From: Streptomyces djakartensis
GTDB lineage: Bacteria > Actinomycetota > Actinomycetes > Streptomycetales > Streptomycetaceae
NCBI RefSeq assembly: GCF_014651075.1
Contig: NZ_BMWE01000003.1
Location: 62,001 to 126,000 of the forward strand
Direction: 5' to 3'
Length of the DNA: 64,000 bases
Below are positions 56,021 to 63,500 of the stretch, piece after piece. Position numbers and translations under genes: made by a program. How positions within the stretch are numbered: position 1 is the stretch's first letter; every line of letters starts with the position of its first letter. The notes under the pieces were generated by a model. That model did no database searches. It had not been told where the DNA came from and worked only from the letters and a program-made list of their open reading frames with translations.

Positions 56021-57337
56021 TCAGCGGATGCGGCCCGCCGCCAGCACCAGTCTGGCCAGTTCCTCGTGCAGGATGTCGCTGTGCGCGCCGGCCGGCGGGC
56101 CGCCGCGGCGGACCACCGCCGTCGCGTCGACGTTGACGCACCCCGAGCCGGGCAGTTCCGCCCGCAGGGCTTCGGCGAGGGTGTACGCGCGTGTGCCCGG
56201 TACGGCCCGGATCCCGCCGTAGCCGATCGCACCCCACTTCGCGCCCAGGGCCCGGCCGAGGTCGAGTCCGGTGACCGACCGGCTGTCCCCCGCCATGCGC
56301 GAGGCCAGCGGGTACATCGTGCCGAGGGCCGAGTCGTGCCGGGAGTGGCAGCACACCAGGGGGCCGTCGACGCGGTTCTGCTGTCCCTGGAGCACCCCTC
56401 CGGCGCGCGCGTCGTGCGGCAGCCGGGCCGCGAACGCGTAGTGCGAGAACGCGCCTTGCAGGAGTGTCACGGACTTCACCGTGCGGACGCCCTCGGGCAG
56501 GCCGCGCAGCGCGAACGACACCAGCCGCGCGCCGAAGCTGTGCCCGACGAGGTGCACCCGCACGCCGGGCGCCGCCTTCGCGAGCTGCCCGACGACCCGG
56601 CCGAGACCTCGCTCACCGACGGTCCCGGCGCGCCGCTTCATCGCGTAGTACGTCGCCTGGCGGAGCAGTTCGTGTGCCCCGTCCCAGGGGTTCGGGAGCC
56701 TGAACCCGCGCTGTGCGCCGGACGCTTCGAGGCCCGCCAGTGCCCGCGCGAACTCCTCGCAGGCCCTCGCCGCGGACCCGGCGACCAGCTCCGGCTCGCT
56801 CTGCGGCAGCCCCTCCGCCACCGTGTCCGCCGCGAACAGCGCCTGCGGCCCGGGCGGCACCACCTCCACCAGCAGCCGCACGAGCCGTCCGAACTCCTCC
56901 AGCTCGCCCTCCTCCGGCGGCTGCTGCTCCAGCAGCCGCGCGATCTGGTCGACCAGGACGGCCCGGCCCGGGAAGGTCTCCAGCAGGGCGTGCCGCGTGT
57001 CCTTGTCGAGCGCGGGCCGCGGGGGTGCTTCCGCCGCCACCGCCCGCGGCAGGTCCGGGATGGGTTCGTCGGAGAACCGCATAGCGGGCCACAGCACTCC
57101 GACATAACCGATCCGGGCTGACGGGGCGAGCCGTGGGATGGGTGCCAGGAACCGGTCGTAGAGCCGGTTCGCGCCCGACCGGTCGGTGTTCCAGCCGTGC
57201 GCGAAGACGATCAGATCGCGCACCTTGCGGTCGCTCACCCCGGCGAGCAGCCGGTCGCGCAGGCGGCCGGCCGGGTCCCCGTCCGCGTCGAAGGCCAGCT
57301 CCCAGTAGGGAGTCACACTCATCGCCGGATCCGCCAT
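56021..57337 (-). CDS. Large alpha/beta hydrolase, cytoplasmic, unknown substrate
   Basis: A 438-residue protein. ATG 57337 follows a GAGGGGG stretch. It has a lipase-like opening VRDLIVFAHGWNTDRSGANR (HGW oxyanion region), a long helical insertion (about residues 95-230), and the nucleophile elbow VHLVGHSFGARLVSFALRGL. The late part LVCCHSRHDSALGTMYPLAS carries Asp and HSDILHEELARLVL His. No signal peptide is seen. Serine hydrolases of this shape are common in Streptomyces without known roles. It is convergent with the acylase gene and upstream of nothing obvious. Confidence 0.8.
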   Translation of the reverse strand: MADPAMSVTPYWELAFDADGDPAGRLRDRLLAGVSDRKVRDLIVFAHGWNTDRSGANRLYDRFLAPIPRLAPSARIGYVGVLWPAMRFSDEPIPDLPRAVAAEAPPRPALDKDTRHALLETFPGRAVLVDQIARLLEQQPPEEGELEEFGRLVRLLVEVVPPGPQALFAADTVAEGLPQSEPELVAGSAARACEEFARALAGLEASGAQRGFRLPNPWDGAHELLRQATYYAMKRRAGTVGERGLGRVVGQLAKAAPGVRVHLVGHSFGARLVSFALRGLPEGVRTVKSVTLLQGAFSHYAFAARLPHDARAGGVLQGQQNRVDGPLVCCHSRHDSALGTMYPLASRMAGDSRSVTGLDLGRALGAKWGAIGYGGIRAVPGTRAYTLAEALRAELPGSGCVNVDATAVVRRGGPPAGAHSDILHEELARLVLAAGRIR

Positions 57338-57443
57338 GACAGGCCCCCTCGTCCCCGGGTGACGCCACGATATGGGCGCATCGTCCTGCCAACGGAGGCA
57401 CATGGCCATACGTCACGGGCGCATTCGGCGCGCGAGCCGGCAC

Positions 57444-58679
57444 TCAGCGGTAGAGCAGGTACTTCCGCCGCGTCCTGCGGAACGCGGCCAGCTCCTCCTG
57501 CCACCCCGCCACGACCTCGTCGGTGTCCGTGCCCGCGTCGATCATCGTGCGCACGCGCGCGGAGCCGGTGAGCTTGTCGATCCAGTGGTCGGGGCGCCAG
57601 GCGAAGCCGCTCCAGACCTTCTTCGCGGTCACGAGCAGGGCGATTCCCGTGCGCACCGGGTCGAAGACGTCCCGGTCGTGCACATGGAGCTGCACGCCGC
57701 CGATCGTCCTGCCCTGGAACTTGGAGAAGGTGGGCGCGAAGTACGCCTCCCTGAAGCGCACGCCGGGAAGGGCGAGTTCGTTGACCGCGGCCGCCCAGCG
57801 CCCGTCGACGCCCTCCGCGCCCAGCAGTTCGAACGGCCGTGTGGTACCGCGCCCTTCCGACAGGTTGGTGCCCTCGAACAGGCACGTGCCCGAGTACACC
57901 AGGGCGGTCCGCGGTGTCGGCATGTTCGGGCTCGGCGGCACCCAGGGCAGCCCGGAGGCGTCGAAGAACTCCGACCGTGTCCAGCCCGACATCTTCACCG
58001 TCTCCAGCGGCACGGGCTCGGTCAGGAACTCGCCGTTGAACAGCCGCGCCAGCTCCGCGACGGTCATCCCGTGTGCCTGGGAGACGGGCTGCCGCCCGAC
58101 GAAGGTGGCGAACTCCTTGTGGAGTACCGGTCCCAGGGCGGCTCGTCCGGTCACGGGATTGGGCCGGTCCAGGACCACGAAGCGCTTGCCCGCGAGCCGG
58201 GCGGCCTCCATACAGTCGTACAGGGTCCAGATGTAGGTGTAGAAGCGCGCGCCGACGTCCTGGATGTCGAACACGACCGTGTCCACGCCGGACGCGGTGA
58301 AGACGTCGGCGAGCGCCCGGCCGCTCTTGAGGTACGTGTCGTAGACGGGCAGGCCGGTCGCCGGGTCGTCGTAGCGGCCCTCGGAGCCGCCGGCCTGGGC
58401 GGTGCCGCGGAAGCCGTGCTCGGGGCCGAAGACGGCGATGAGGTTCACGCGGTCGTCGGCGTGCATGACGTCGACGATGTGGCGGACGTCGCGGGTGATG
58501 CCGGTGGGGTTGGTGACGATGCCGACCTTTTCTTTTCCGAGCAGGGCGTAACCGTCGCGGGCGAGTCGTTCGAAGCCGGTGCGTAACTGTCCGTGACGCT
58601 GGACCGCCGCGGCGGTGGGTGCGGCTGAGACGGCTGTCGCCGTGGCCGCCGTGAGTACGGCTCGTCTGGAAGGGCGCAT
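57444..58679 (-). CDS. NamZ-like exo-beta-N-acetylmuramidase (DUF1343)
   Basis: A 411-residue exported enzyme. The N-terminus MRPSRRAVLTAATATAVSAA has a twin-arginine-like pattern. Family blocks: VGIVTNPTGITRDVRHIVDV, LIAVFGPEHGFRGTAQAGG, TVVFDIQDVGARFYTYIWTL, FVVLDRPNPVTGRAALGPVL, SPNMPTPRTALVYSGTCLFE, GTNLSEGRGTTRPFELLGAE. This is the former DUF1343, now known as the GH171 exo-N-acetylmuramidase NamZ, which frees MurNAc from muropeptide sugar chains. It may serve cell-wall recycling or degradation. ATG 58679 is the start. No recycling genes are adjacent. Confidence 0.9.
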   Translation of the reverse strand: MRPSRRAVLTAATATAVSAAPTAAAVQRHGQLRTGFERLARDGYALLGKEKVGIVTNPTGITRDVRHIVDVMHADDRVNLIAVFGPEHGFRGTAQAGGSEGRYDDPATGLPVYDTYLKSGRALADVFTASGVDTVVFDIQDVGARFYTYIWTLYDCMEAARLAGKRFVVLDRPNPVTGRAALGPVLHKEFATFVGRQPVSQAHGMTVAELARLFNGEFLTEPVPLETVKMSGWTRSEFFDASGLPWVPPSPNMPTPRTALVYSGTCLFEGTNLSEGRGTTRPFELLGAEGVDGRWAAAVNELALPGVRFREAYFAPTFSKFQGRTIGGVQLHVHDRDVFDPVRTGIALLVTAKKVWSGFAWRPDHWIDKLTGSARVRTMIDAGTDTDEVVAGWQEELAAFRRTRRKYLLYR

Positions 58680-58777
58680 GGGGGGGGCCTCCGTGATCCG
58701 TTTCGTGACGGTTCGTCGTGGCTGGTCGCGCAGTTCCTCGCGCCCCTTAGAGTGCTGCGCCTTCCCCTTCCCTGAAA

Positions 58778-58793
58778 CATACCGACCGGTTAG
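58778..58793. promoter_or_regulatory. CATACCG-AC-CGGTTAG element before the SDR-ligase operon
   Basis: Related to the perfect palindrome at 32197-32212, with two mismatches in the right arm, 35 bases upstream of ATG 58829. The TetR encoded at 61292 in the same operon is the likely binder. Confidence 0.65.
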
Positions 58794-58828
58794 TCTGACC
58801 GCGTTGCAGAGCCGCGTCTAAGGAGCCG

Positions 58829-59602
58829 ATGGTGGGAGCCTTTCAGGGGTCCGGGGTCGTTGTCACTGGGGCCGGTGGCGGTATCGGGGCCGCGCTCGCC
58901 CGGCGTTTCGCCGCCGAAGGCGCCCGGGTCGTCGTCAATGACCTGGACGCCGAGCGGGCCAAGCACGTCGCGGAGGAGATCGGGGGGATCGCCCTGCCCG
59001 GCGATGCCTCGGCGGTCGTCGACGACGCACGGGACGCGCTCGGCGGGGCCGTCGATGTCTACTGCGCCAACGCCGGCGTCGCCTTCGGCGGCGGCGACGC
59101 GGACGCGCCGCTGGACGAGACGGGGTGGGCCACCTCCTGGGAGGTCAACGTCATGGCGCATGTCCGCGCCGCCCACGCGCTGCTGCCCGCCTGGCTGGAG
59201 CGCGGGAACGGGCGGTTCGTCTCCACCGTCTCCGCCGCCGGGCTGCTGACCATGATCGGTGCCGCGCCCTACGCCGTCACCAAGCACGGCGCCCTCGCCT
59301 TCGCCGAGTGGCTGTCGCTGACGTACCGGCACCGGGGGGTCAAGGTCCACGCCATCTGCCCGCAGGGCGTCCGCACCGACATGCTCGCCGCCACCGGCAG
59401 CGCGGGCGACCTGGTGCTGCAGCCGACCGCGATCGAGCCGGAGGCCGTGGCGGACGCCCTGCTGAAGGGCATCGAGGAGGACCGGTTCCTGATCCTGCCG
59501 CACCCGGAGGTCGCCGAGTACTACCAGGCCCGGGCCGGTGACCCCGACCGGTGGCTGTCCGGCATGAACCGAATCCAGCGGCAGTGGGAGGAGAGCCGGT
59601 GA
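58829..59602 (+). CDS. Short-chain dehydrogenase/reductase, first gene of the acyl-CoA operon
   Basis: A 257-residue SDR. Cofactor motif VVVTGAGGGIGAALARRFAA, the NDLD acidic residue for NAD, CANAG strand motif, catalytic Ser in VSTVSAAGLLTMIGAAPYAV and YAVTKHG (Tyr-x3-Lys). ATG 58829 is used. Its stop overlaps the ligase start as GTGA (59599-59602). With the ligase, kinase-type and ACAD11-type genes nearby, it may reduce a 4-keto-acyl-CoA or oxidise a hydroxyacyl-CoA, by analogy with LvaD; this is inference. Confidence 0.92.
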   Translation: MVGAFQGSGVVVTGAGGGIGAALARRFAAEGARVVVNDLDAERAKHVAEEIGGIALPGDASAVVDDARDALGGAVDVYCANAGVAFGGGDADAPLDETGWATSWEVNVMAHVRAAHALLPAWLERGNGRFVSTVSAAGLLTMIGAAPYAVTKHGALAFAEWLSLTYRHRGVKVHAICPQGVRTDMLAATGSAGDLVLQPTAIEPEAVADALLKGIEEDRFLILPHPEVAEYYQARAGDPDRWLSGMNRIQRQWEESR

Positions 59603-61263
59603 CCGAGTCCCGTTACGCGGCCAGGCCCTGGCTGGGCCTGCTGAGCGACGCCCAGAAGGGTGCGATAAGCCCCGCCGCGTCCCTCGTGCACGCCCTGCGC
59701 CGGGCCGTGGCCGAGGCGCCCGGCACCGACTGCCTGGCCTACTTCGACGGCAGGCTGACCTACCGGGACGTGGACCGGCTCAGCGACTCCGTCGCCGGGC
59801 ACCTCGCGGCGCGCGGCCTGGAGCCCGGTGACCGGGTCGCGGTGCTGCTCCAGAACTCCCCGCACTTCGTGCTCGCCCTGCTGGGCGCCTGGAAGGCGGG
59901 TGCGGTCGTCGTGCCGGTCAACCCGATGTACAAGTCGGGCGAGGTGGCCCACGTCCTGCGGGACGGCGAGGTGACCGCGCTGATCTGCTCGGACCGGGCG
60001 TGGGAGTCGTATCTGCGCGAGACGGCCGCGGACTCGCCCGTCCGGATCGTGCTCACCGGATGCGAACTGGACTTCCAGAGCCGTCACGACGCGCGTGTGC
60101 TGACCTTCGAGCGGCGGCCGCGGGCCTCGGACGCCGACGACCTCGCGACCGTCGCCCGGGCCGGGCACAAGGCGCCCGAGGGACGCGTGCCCGGTCCCTC
60201 CGACATCGCGCTGATCAGCTACACCTCGGGCACGAGCGGCACACCCAAGGGCGCCACCAACACGCACGGCAACATCATGTACAACGCCGAGCGGCAGCGG
60301 ACGGGGCTCGGGCTGCCCGAACGGCCGGTGTACTTCGCGCTGGCGCCGCTGTTCCACATCACCGGCATGGTCTGCCAGCTCGGCGCCTGCCTGAACAGCG
60401 CGGGCACCCTCGTCCTGGCGTACCGCTTCGAGGCGGGCGTGGTGCTGGACGCTTTCGCCGAGCACCGCCCGCACTACACCGTCGGCCCCTCCACCGCCTT
60501 CATGGCCCTGGCCGCCCACCCCTCCGTCACCCGCGACCACTTCTCCTCCTTCCGGGTGATCAATTCCGGCGGCGCCCCGCTGCCCCCGGCGCTGGTGGAG
60601 AAGTTCCGGGCGGGCTTCGGGCCGTACATCCGCAACGGCTACGGGCTGACCGAGTGCACCGCGCCCTGCGCCTCCGTGCCACCGGGGCTGGAGGCGCCCG
60701 TCGACCCGGCGTCCGGGACCCTGGCCGTGGGCCTGCCCGGCCCCGACACGGTCGTACGGATCGTCGACGACAACGGCGACGAGGTGCCGTTCGGGGAGCA
60801 GGGCGAGATCGTCGTACGGGGCCCGCAGGTGGTGCCCGGATACTGGCGCCGCCCCGATGCCACCGCCGAGACCTTCCCCGGCGCGGAACTGCGCACCGGC
60901 GACATCGGATTCATGGACGAGCAGGGCTGGCTGTACGTCGTCGACCGCAAGAAGGACATGATCAACGCGTCCGGCTTCAAGGTGTGGCCGCGTGAGGTCG
61001 AGGACGTGCTCTACACGCACCCGGCGGTGCGTGAGGCAGCCGTCGTCGGCGTGCCGGACGGGTATCGCGGGGAGACCGTCAAGGCCTACATCAGTCTGCG
61101 TCCGGACGCCGGGACGGACCCGGATGCGCTCGCCGCCTACTGCAAGGAGAGACTGGCCGCCTACAAGTACCCGCGCCAGGTGGAGATCCTGCCCGACTTG
61201 CCGAAGACGGCCAGTGGGAAGATCCTCCGTCGGGAACTGCGTTCCCGGACGCGAGACAACTGA
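59599..61263 (+). CDS. AMP-forming acyl-CoA ligase
   Basis: A 554-residue ANL-superfamily enzyme. Core motifs: ISYTSGTSGTPKGATNTHGN (phosphate loop), APLFHITGMVCQ, NGYGLTECTAP, TGDIGFMDEQGWLYVVDRKK, and the catalytic Lys near the end (LPKTASGKILRRELR). It activates a carboxylic acid through an acyl-adenylate to the CoA ester. GTG 59599 overlaps the SDR stop by 4 bases. In this operon it would provide the CoA-ester for the downstream enzymes, like LvaE. Confidence 0.95.
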   Translation: MTESRYAARPWLGLLSDAQKGAISPAASLVHALRRAVAEAPGTDCLAYFDGRLTYRDVDRLSDSVAGHLAARGLEPGDRVAVLLQNSPHFVLALLGAWKAGAVVVPVNPMYKSGEVAHVLRDGEVTALICSDRAWESYLRETAADSPVRIVLTGCELDFQSRHDARVLTFERRPRASDADDLATVARAGHKAPEGRVPGPSDIALISYTSGTSGTPKGATNTHGNIMYNAERQRTGLGLPERPVYFALAPLFHITGMVCQLGACLNSAGTLVLAYRFEAGVVLDAFAEHRPHYTVGPSTAFMALAAHPSVTRDHFSSFRVINSGGAPLPPALVEKFRAGFGPYIRNGYGLTECTAPCASVPPGLEAPVDPASGTLAVGLPGPDTVVRIVDDNGDEVPFGEQGEIVVRGPQVVPGYWRRPDATAETFPGAELRTGDIGFMDEQGWLYVVDRKKDMINASGFKVWPREVEDVLYTHPAVREAAVVGVPDGYRGETVKAYISLRPDAGTDPDALAAYCKERLAAYKYPRQVEILPDLPKTASGKILRRELRSRTRDN

Positions 61264-61291
61264 CAGCAGAACGGAAAGGCAGGTGGCGGCA

Positions 61292-61885
61292 GTGCCCAGG
61301 ACCACGGACTCGGACGGCACTCCCGTGCCTCAGCGGCTCCTGGCCGCCGCCACCCGGCTCTTCGCCGAGCAGGGCTACGACCGCACCTCGGTGCAGGAGA
61401 TCGTCGAGGCGGCCGGAGTCACCAAGGGCGCGCTCTACCACTACTTCGGCTCCAAGGACGACCTCCTGCACGAGGTGTACGCGCGTGTGCTGCGCATCCA
61501 GCAGGAGCGACTGGACGCCGTCGCGGACGCCGACGAGCCGGTCGAGAAGCGCCTGCGGGCCGCCGCCGCGGATGTCGTGGTCACGACCATCGACAACCTC
61601 GACGACGCGATGATCTTCTGGCGCTCGATGCACCACCTCAGCCCCGAGAAGGACAAACAGGTGCGCGCCGAGCGCCGCCGCTACCACGAGCGCTTCCGCG
61701 CGCTGGTCGAGGAGGGCCAGGAATCGGGCGTGTTCTCCAAGGCGACCCCGGCGGACCTGGTCGTGGACTATCACTTCGGCTCGGTCCACCACCTGTCGAC
61801 GTGGTACCGGCCGGACGGGCCCCTGACCCCCCAGCAGGTAGCCGATCATCTGGCCGACCTCTTGCTGCGGGCCCTGCGCCCGTAA
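61292..61885 (+). CDS. TetR-family regulator of the acyl-CoA operon
   Basis: A 197-residue protein (GTG 61292; GTG 61283 in frame is possible). Helix-turn-helix at about residues 12-58 (LLAAATRLFAEQGYDRTSVQ, IVEAAGVTKGALYHYFGSKD). The C-terminal domain (AMIFWRSMHHLSPEKDKQVR, SGVFSKATPADLVVDYHFGS) is like KstR2/FadR-type TetR proteins that sense acyl-CoA. It follows the ligase by 28 bases, as third gene of the unit, and is a likely binder of the palindrome at 58778-58793. Confidence 0.9.
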   Translation: MPRTTDSDGTPVPQRLLAAATRLFAEQGYDRTSVQEIVEAAGVTKGALYHYFGSKDDLLHEVYARVLRIQQERLDAVADADEPVEKRLRAAAADVVVTTIDNLDDAMIFWRSMHHLSPEKDKQVRAERRRYHERFRALVEEGQESGVFSKATPADLVVDYHFGSVHHLSTWYRPDGPLTPQQVADHLADLLLRALRP

Positions 61886-61951
61886 CCGAGAGGCTCCGCC
61901 CCTGCGCCCACCCGCCACCCGAATCGGCCGGCCAGGAAGCCGGGCTCGCCT

Positions 61952-62165
61952 CATCCAGCCTGTCCGGCGTTCGAGGACGAGGCCGTCAGGCCGAGGGGGC
62001 AGCGCCCCTCTGGGCCCTGGGCCCATGCCACCCGCCGCCTCATCCAGCCTGTCCGGCGTTTGAGGACGAGGCCGTCAGGCCGAGGGGGCAGCGCCCCTCT
62101 GGGCCCTGGGCCCATGCCACCCGCCGCCTCATCCAGCCCGTCCGGCGTTTGAGGACGAGGCCGTT
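61952..62165. repeat. 89-base tandem intergenic repeat, about 2.4 copies
   Basis: Copies start with CATCCAGCC at 61952, 62041 and 62130. Each continues YGTCCGGCGTTYGAGGACGA. The two full units are almost identical. Similar segments are scattered in Streptomyces intergenic DNA (recalled). GGGGGCAGC-type hairpins follow, for example CTGGGGG (62182-62188) with CCCCCAG (62194-62200). The 61886-62280 region has no gene. Confidence 0.85.
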
Positions 62166-62243
62166 CAGGCCGAAGGGGGGTCTGGGGGCGCAGCCCCCAG
62201 TGGGGGCCGAAGGGGCAGCGCCCCTGGGGACGGGACGGGAAGG

Positions 62244-62271
62244 GGCGGCGGGGGCGAAGAACCCCGCCGCC
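62244..62271 (-). terminator. Hairpin terminator of the ACAD11-type gene
   Basis: GGCGGCGGGG (62244-62253) and CCCCGCCGCC (62262-62271) form a perfect 10-bp stem with an 8-base loop, 9 bases past the stop of the leftward dehydrogenase gene. Confidence 0.8.
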
Positions 62272-62280
62272 CGCCCCCGG

Positions 62281-63495
62281 TCACAGGTACTTCTTCAGCT
62301 CCCGCCGAGCCAGCGACCGCTGATGCACCTCATCGGGCCCGTCGGCGATCATCAGCGTCCGCGCCCCGGCGTACAGCTCCGCCAGCGGGAAGTCCTGACT
62401 CACCCCACCCGCCCCGTGCAACTGGATCGCCCGGTCGAGAATGTCCACCACCGCCCGGGGCGTCGCGATCTTGATGGACTGGATCTCGGTGTGGGCCCCC
62501 TTGTTGCCCACCGTGTCCATCAGCCAGGCCGTCTTCAGCACCAGCAGCCGCAACTGCTCGACCGTCACCCGCGCGTCCGCGATCCAGTTGTGCACCACCC
62601 CCTGCTGAGCCAGCGCCTTCCCGAACGCCGTCCGCGACACCGCCCGCCGGCACATCAGCTCGATCGCCCGCTCCGCCATGCCGATCAGCCGCATGCAGTG
62701 GTGGATCCGCCCGGGGCCGAGCCGCGCCTGCGCGATCGCGAAGCCTCCGCCCTCCTCACCGATCAGGTTCGACACCGGCACCCGCGCGCGGTCGAAGACC
62801 ACCTCGGCGTGCCCGCCGTGGTAGTGGTCCTCGTAGCCGAACACCTGCATCGCGCGCTTGATGGTGACACCGGGCGTGTCGCGCGGCACCAGCACCATGG
62901 ACTGCTGACGGCGGATGTCCTCCCCGTCCGGGTCCGTCTTGCCCATCACGATGAAGATCTTGCAGTCCGGGTGCATCGCCCCGGAGATGTACCACTTGCG
63001 GCCGGTGATGACGTACTCGTCGCCGTCCCGCTCGATGTGGGTGGTGATGTTGGTGGCGTCCGACGAGGCCACCTCCGGCTCGGTCATCGCGAACGCCGAG
63101 CGGATCTCGCCCGCGAGCAGCGGCTCCAGCCACTGCTTGCGCTGCTGCTCGTCGCCGAACTGCGTCAGCACCTCCATATTGCCGGTGTCGGGCGCCGCGC
63201 AGTTCGTCACCGTGGGCGCCAGCTGCGGGGAGCGGCCCATGATCTCGGCGAGCGGCGCGTACTGGAGGTTGGTCAGTCCGGCCCCGTACTCGGAGTCCGG
63301 CAGGAAGAGGTTCCACAGGCCCTGCCTGCGTGCCTCCGCCTTGAGCTCCTCGACCACGGGCACCGTCTCCCACGGCGAGGCCAGCCCTTCGCGCTGCTCG
63401 TGCGCGACGGACTCGGCCGGATAGACGTACTCGTCCATGAAGGCGAGGAGCTTGGCGCGCAGCTCTTCGGTGCGCGCGTCGAAAGCGAAGTCCAT
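62281..63495 (-). CDS. ACAD10/ACAD11-type acyl-CoA dehydrogenase family enzyme
   Basis: A 404-residue flavoprotein. Blocks match the dehydrogenase half of mammalian ACAD11: APDTGNMEVLTQFGDEQQRK, AFAMTEPEVASSDATNI, RKWYISGAMHPDCKIFIVMG, GYEDHYHGGHAEVVFD, RLGPGRIHHCMRLIG. At the usual catalytic-base site it reads IADGPDEVHQ, so Asp stands where YEGT-type enzymes have Glu. ATG 63495 has AGGAGGG 9 bases upstream, inside the end of the APH-type gene, 5 bases away. Known ACAD10/11 and LvaC act on 4-phosphoacyl-CoA, removing phosphate to give an enoyl-CoA; that role is inferred here. Confidence 0.9.
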   Translation of the reverse strand: MDFAFDARTEELRAKLLAFMDEYVYPAESVAHEQREGLASPWETVPVVEELKAEARRQGLWNLFLPDSEYGAGLTNLQYAPLAEIMGRSPQLAPTVTNCAAPDTGNMEVLTQFGDEQQRKQWLEPLLAGEIRSAFAMTEPEVASSDATNITTHIERDGDEYVITGRKWYISGAMHPDCKIFIVMGKTDPDGEDIRRQQSMVLVPRDTPGVTIKRAMQVFGYEDHYHGGHAEVVFDRARVPVSNLIGEEGGGFAIAQARLGPGRIHHCMRLIGMAERAIELMCRRAVSRTAFGKALAQQGVVHNWIADARVTVEQLRLLVLKTAWLMDTVGNKGAHTEIQSIKIATPRAVVDILDRAIQLHGAGGVSQDFPLAELYAGARTLMIADGPDEVHQRSLARRELKKYL

Positions 63496-63500
63496 ACGGA

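Noticed and set aside
57372..58586. A 404-codon rightward frame opposite the NamZ-like gene.
   Set aside because: Antisense shadow; the leftward frame has all the NamZ blocks and a signal sequence.
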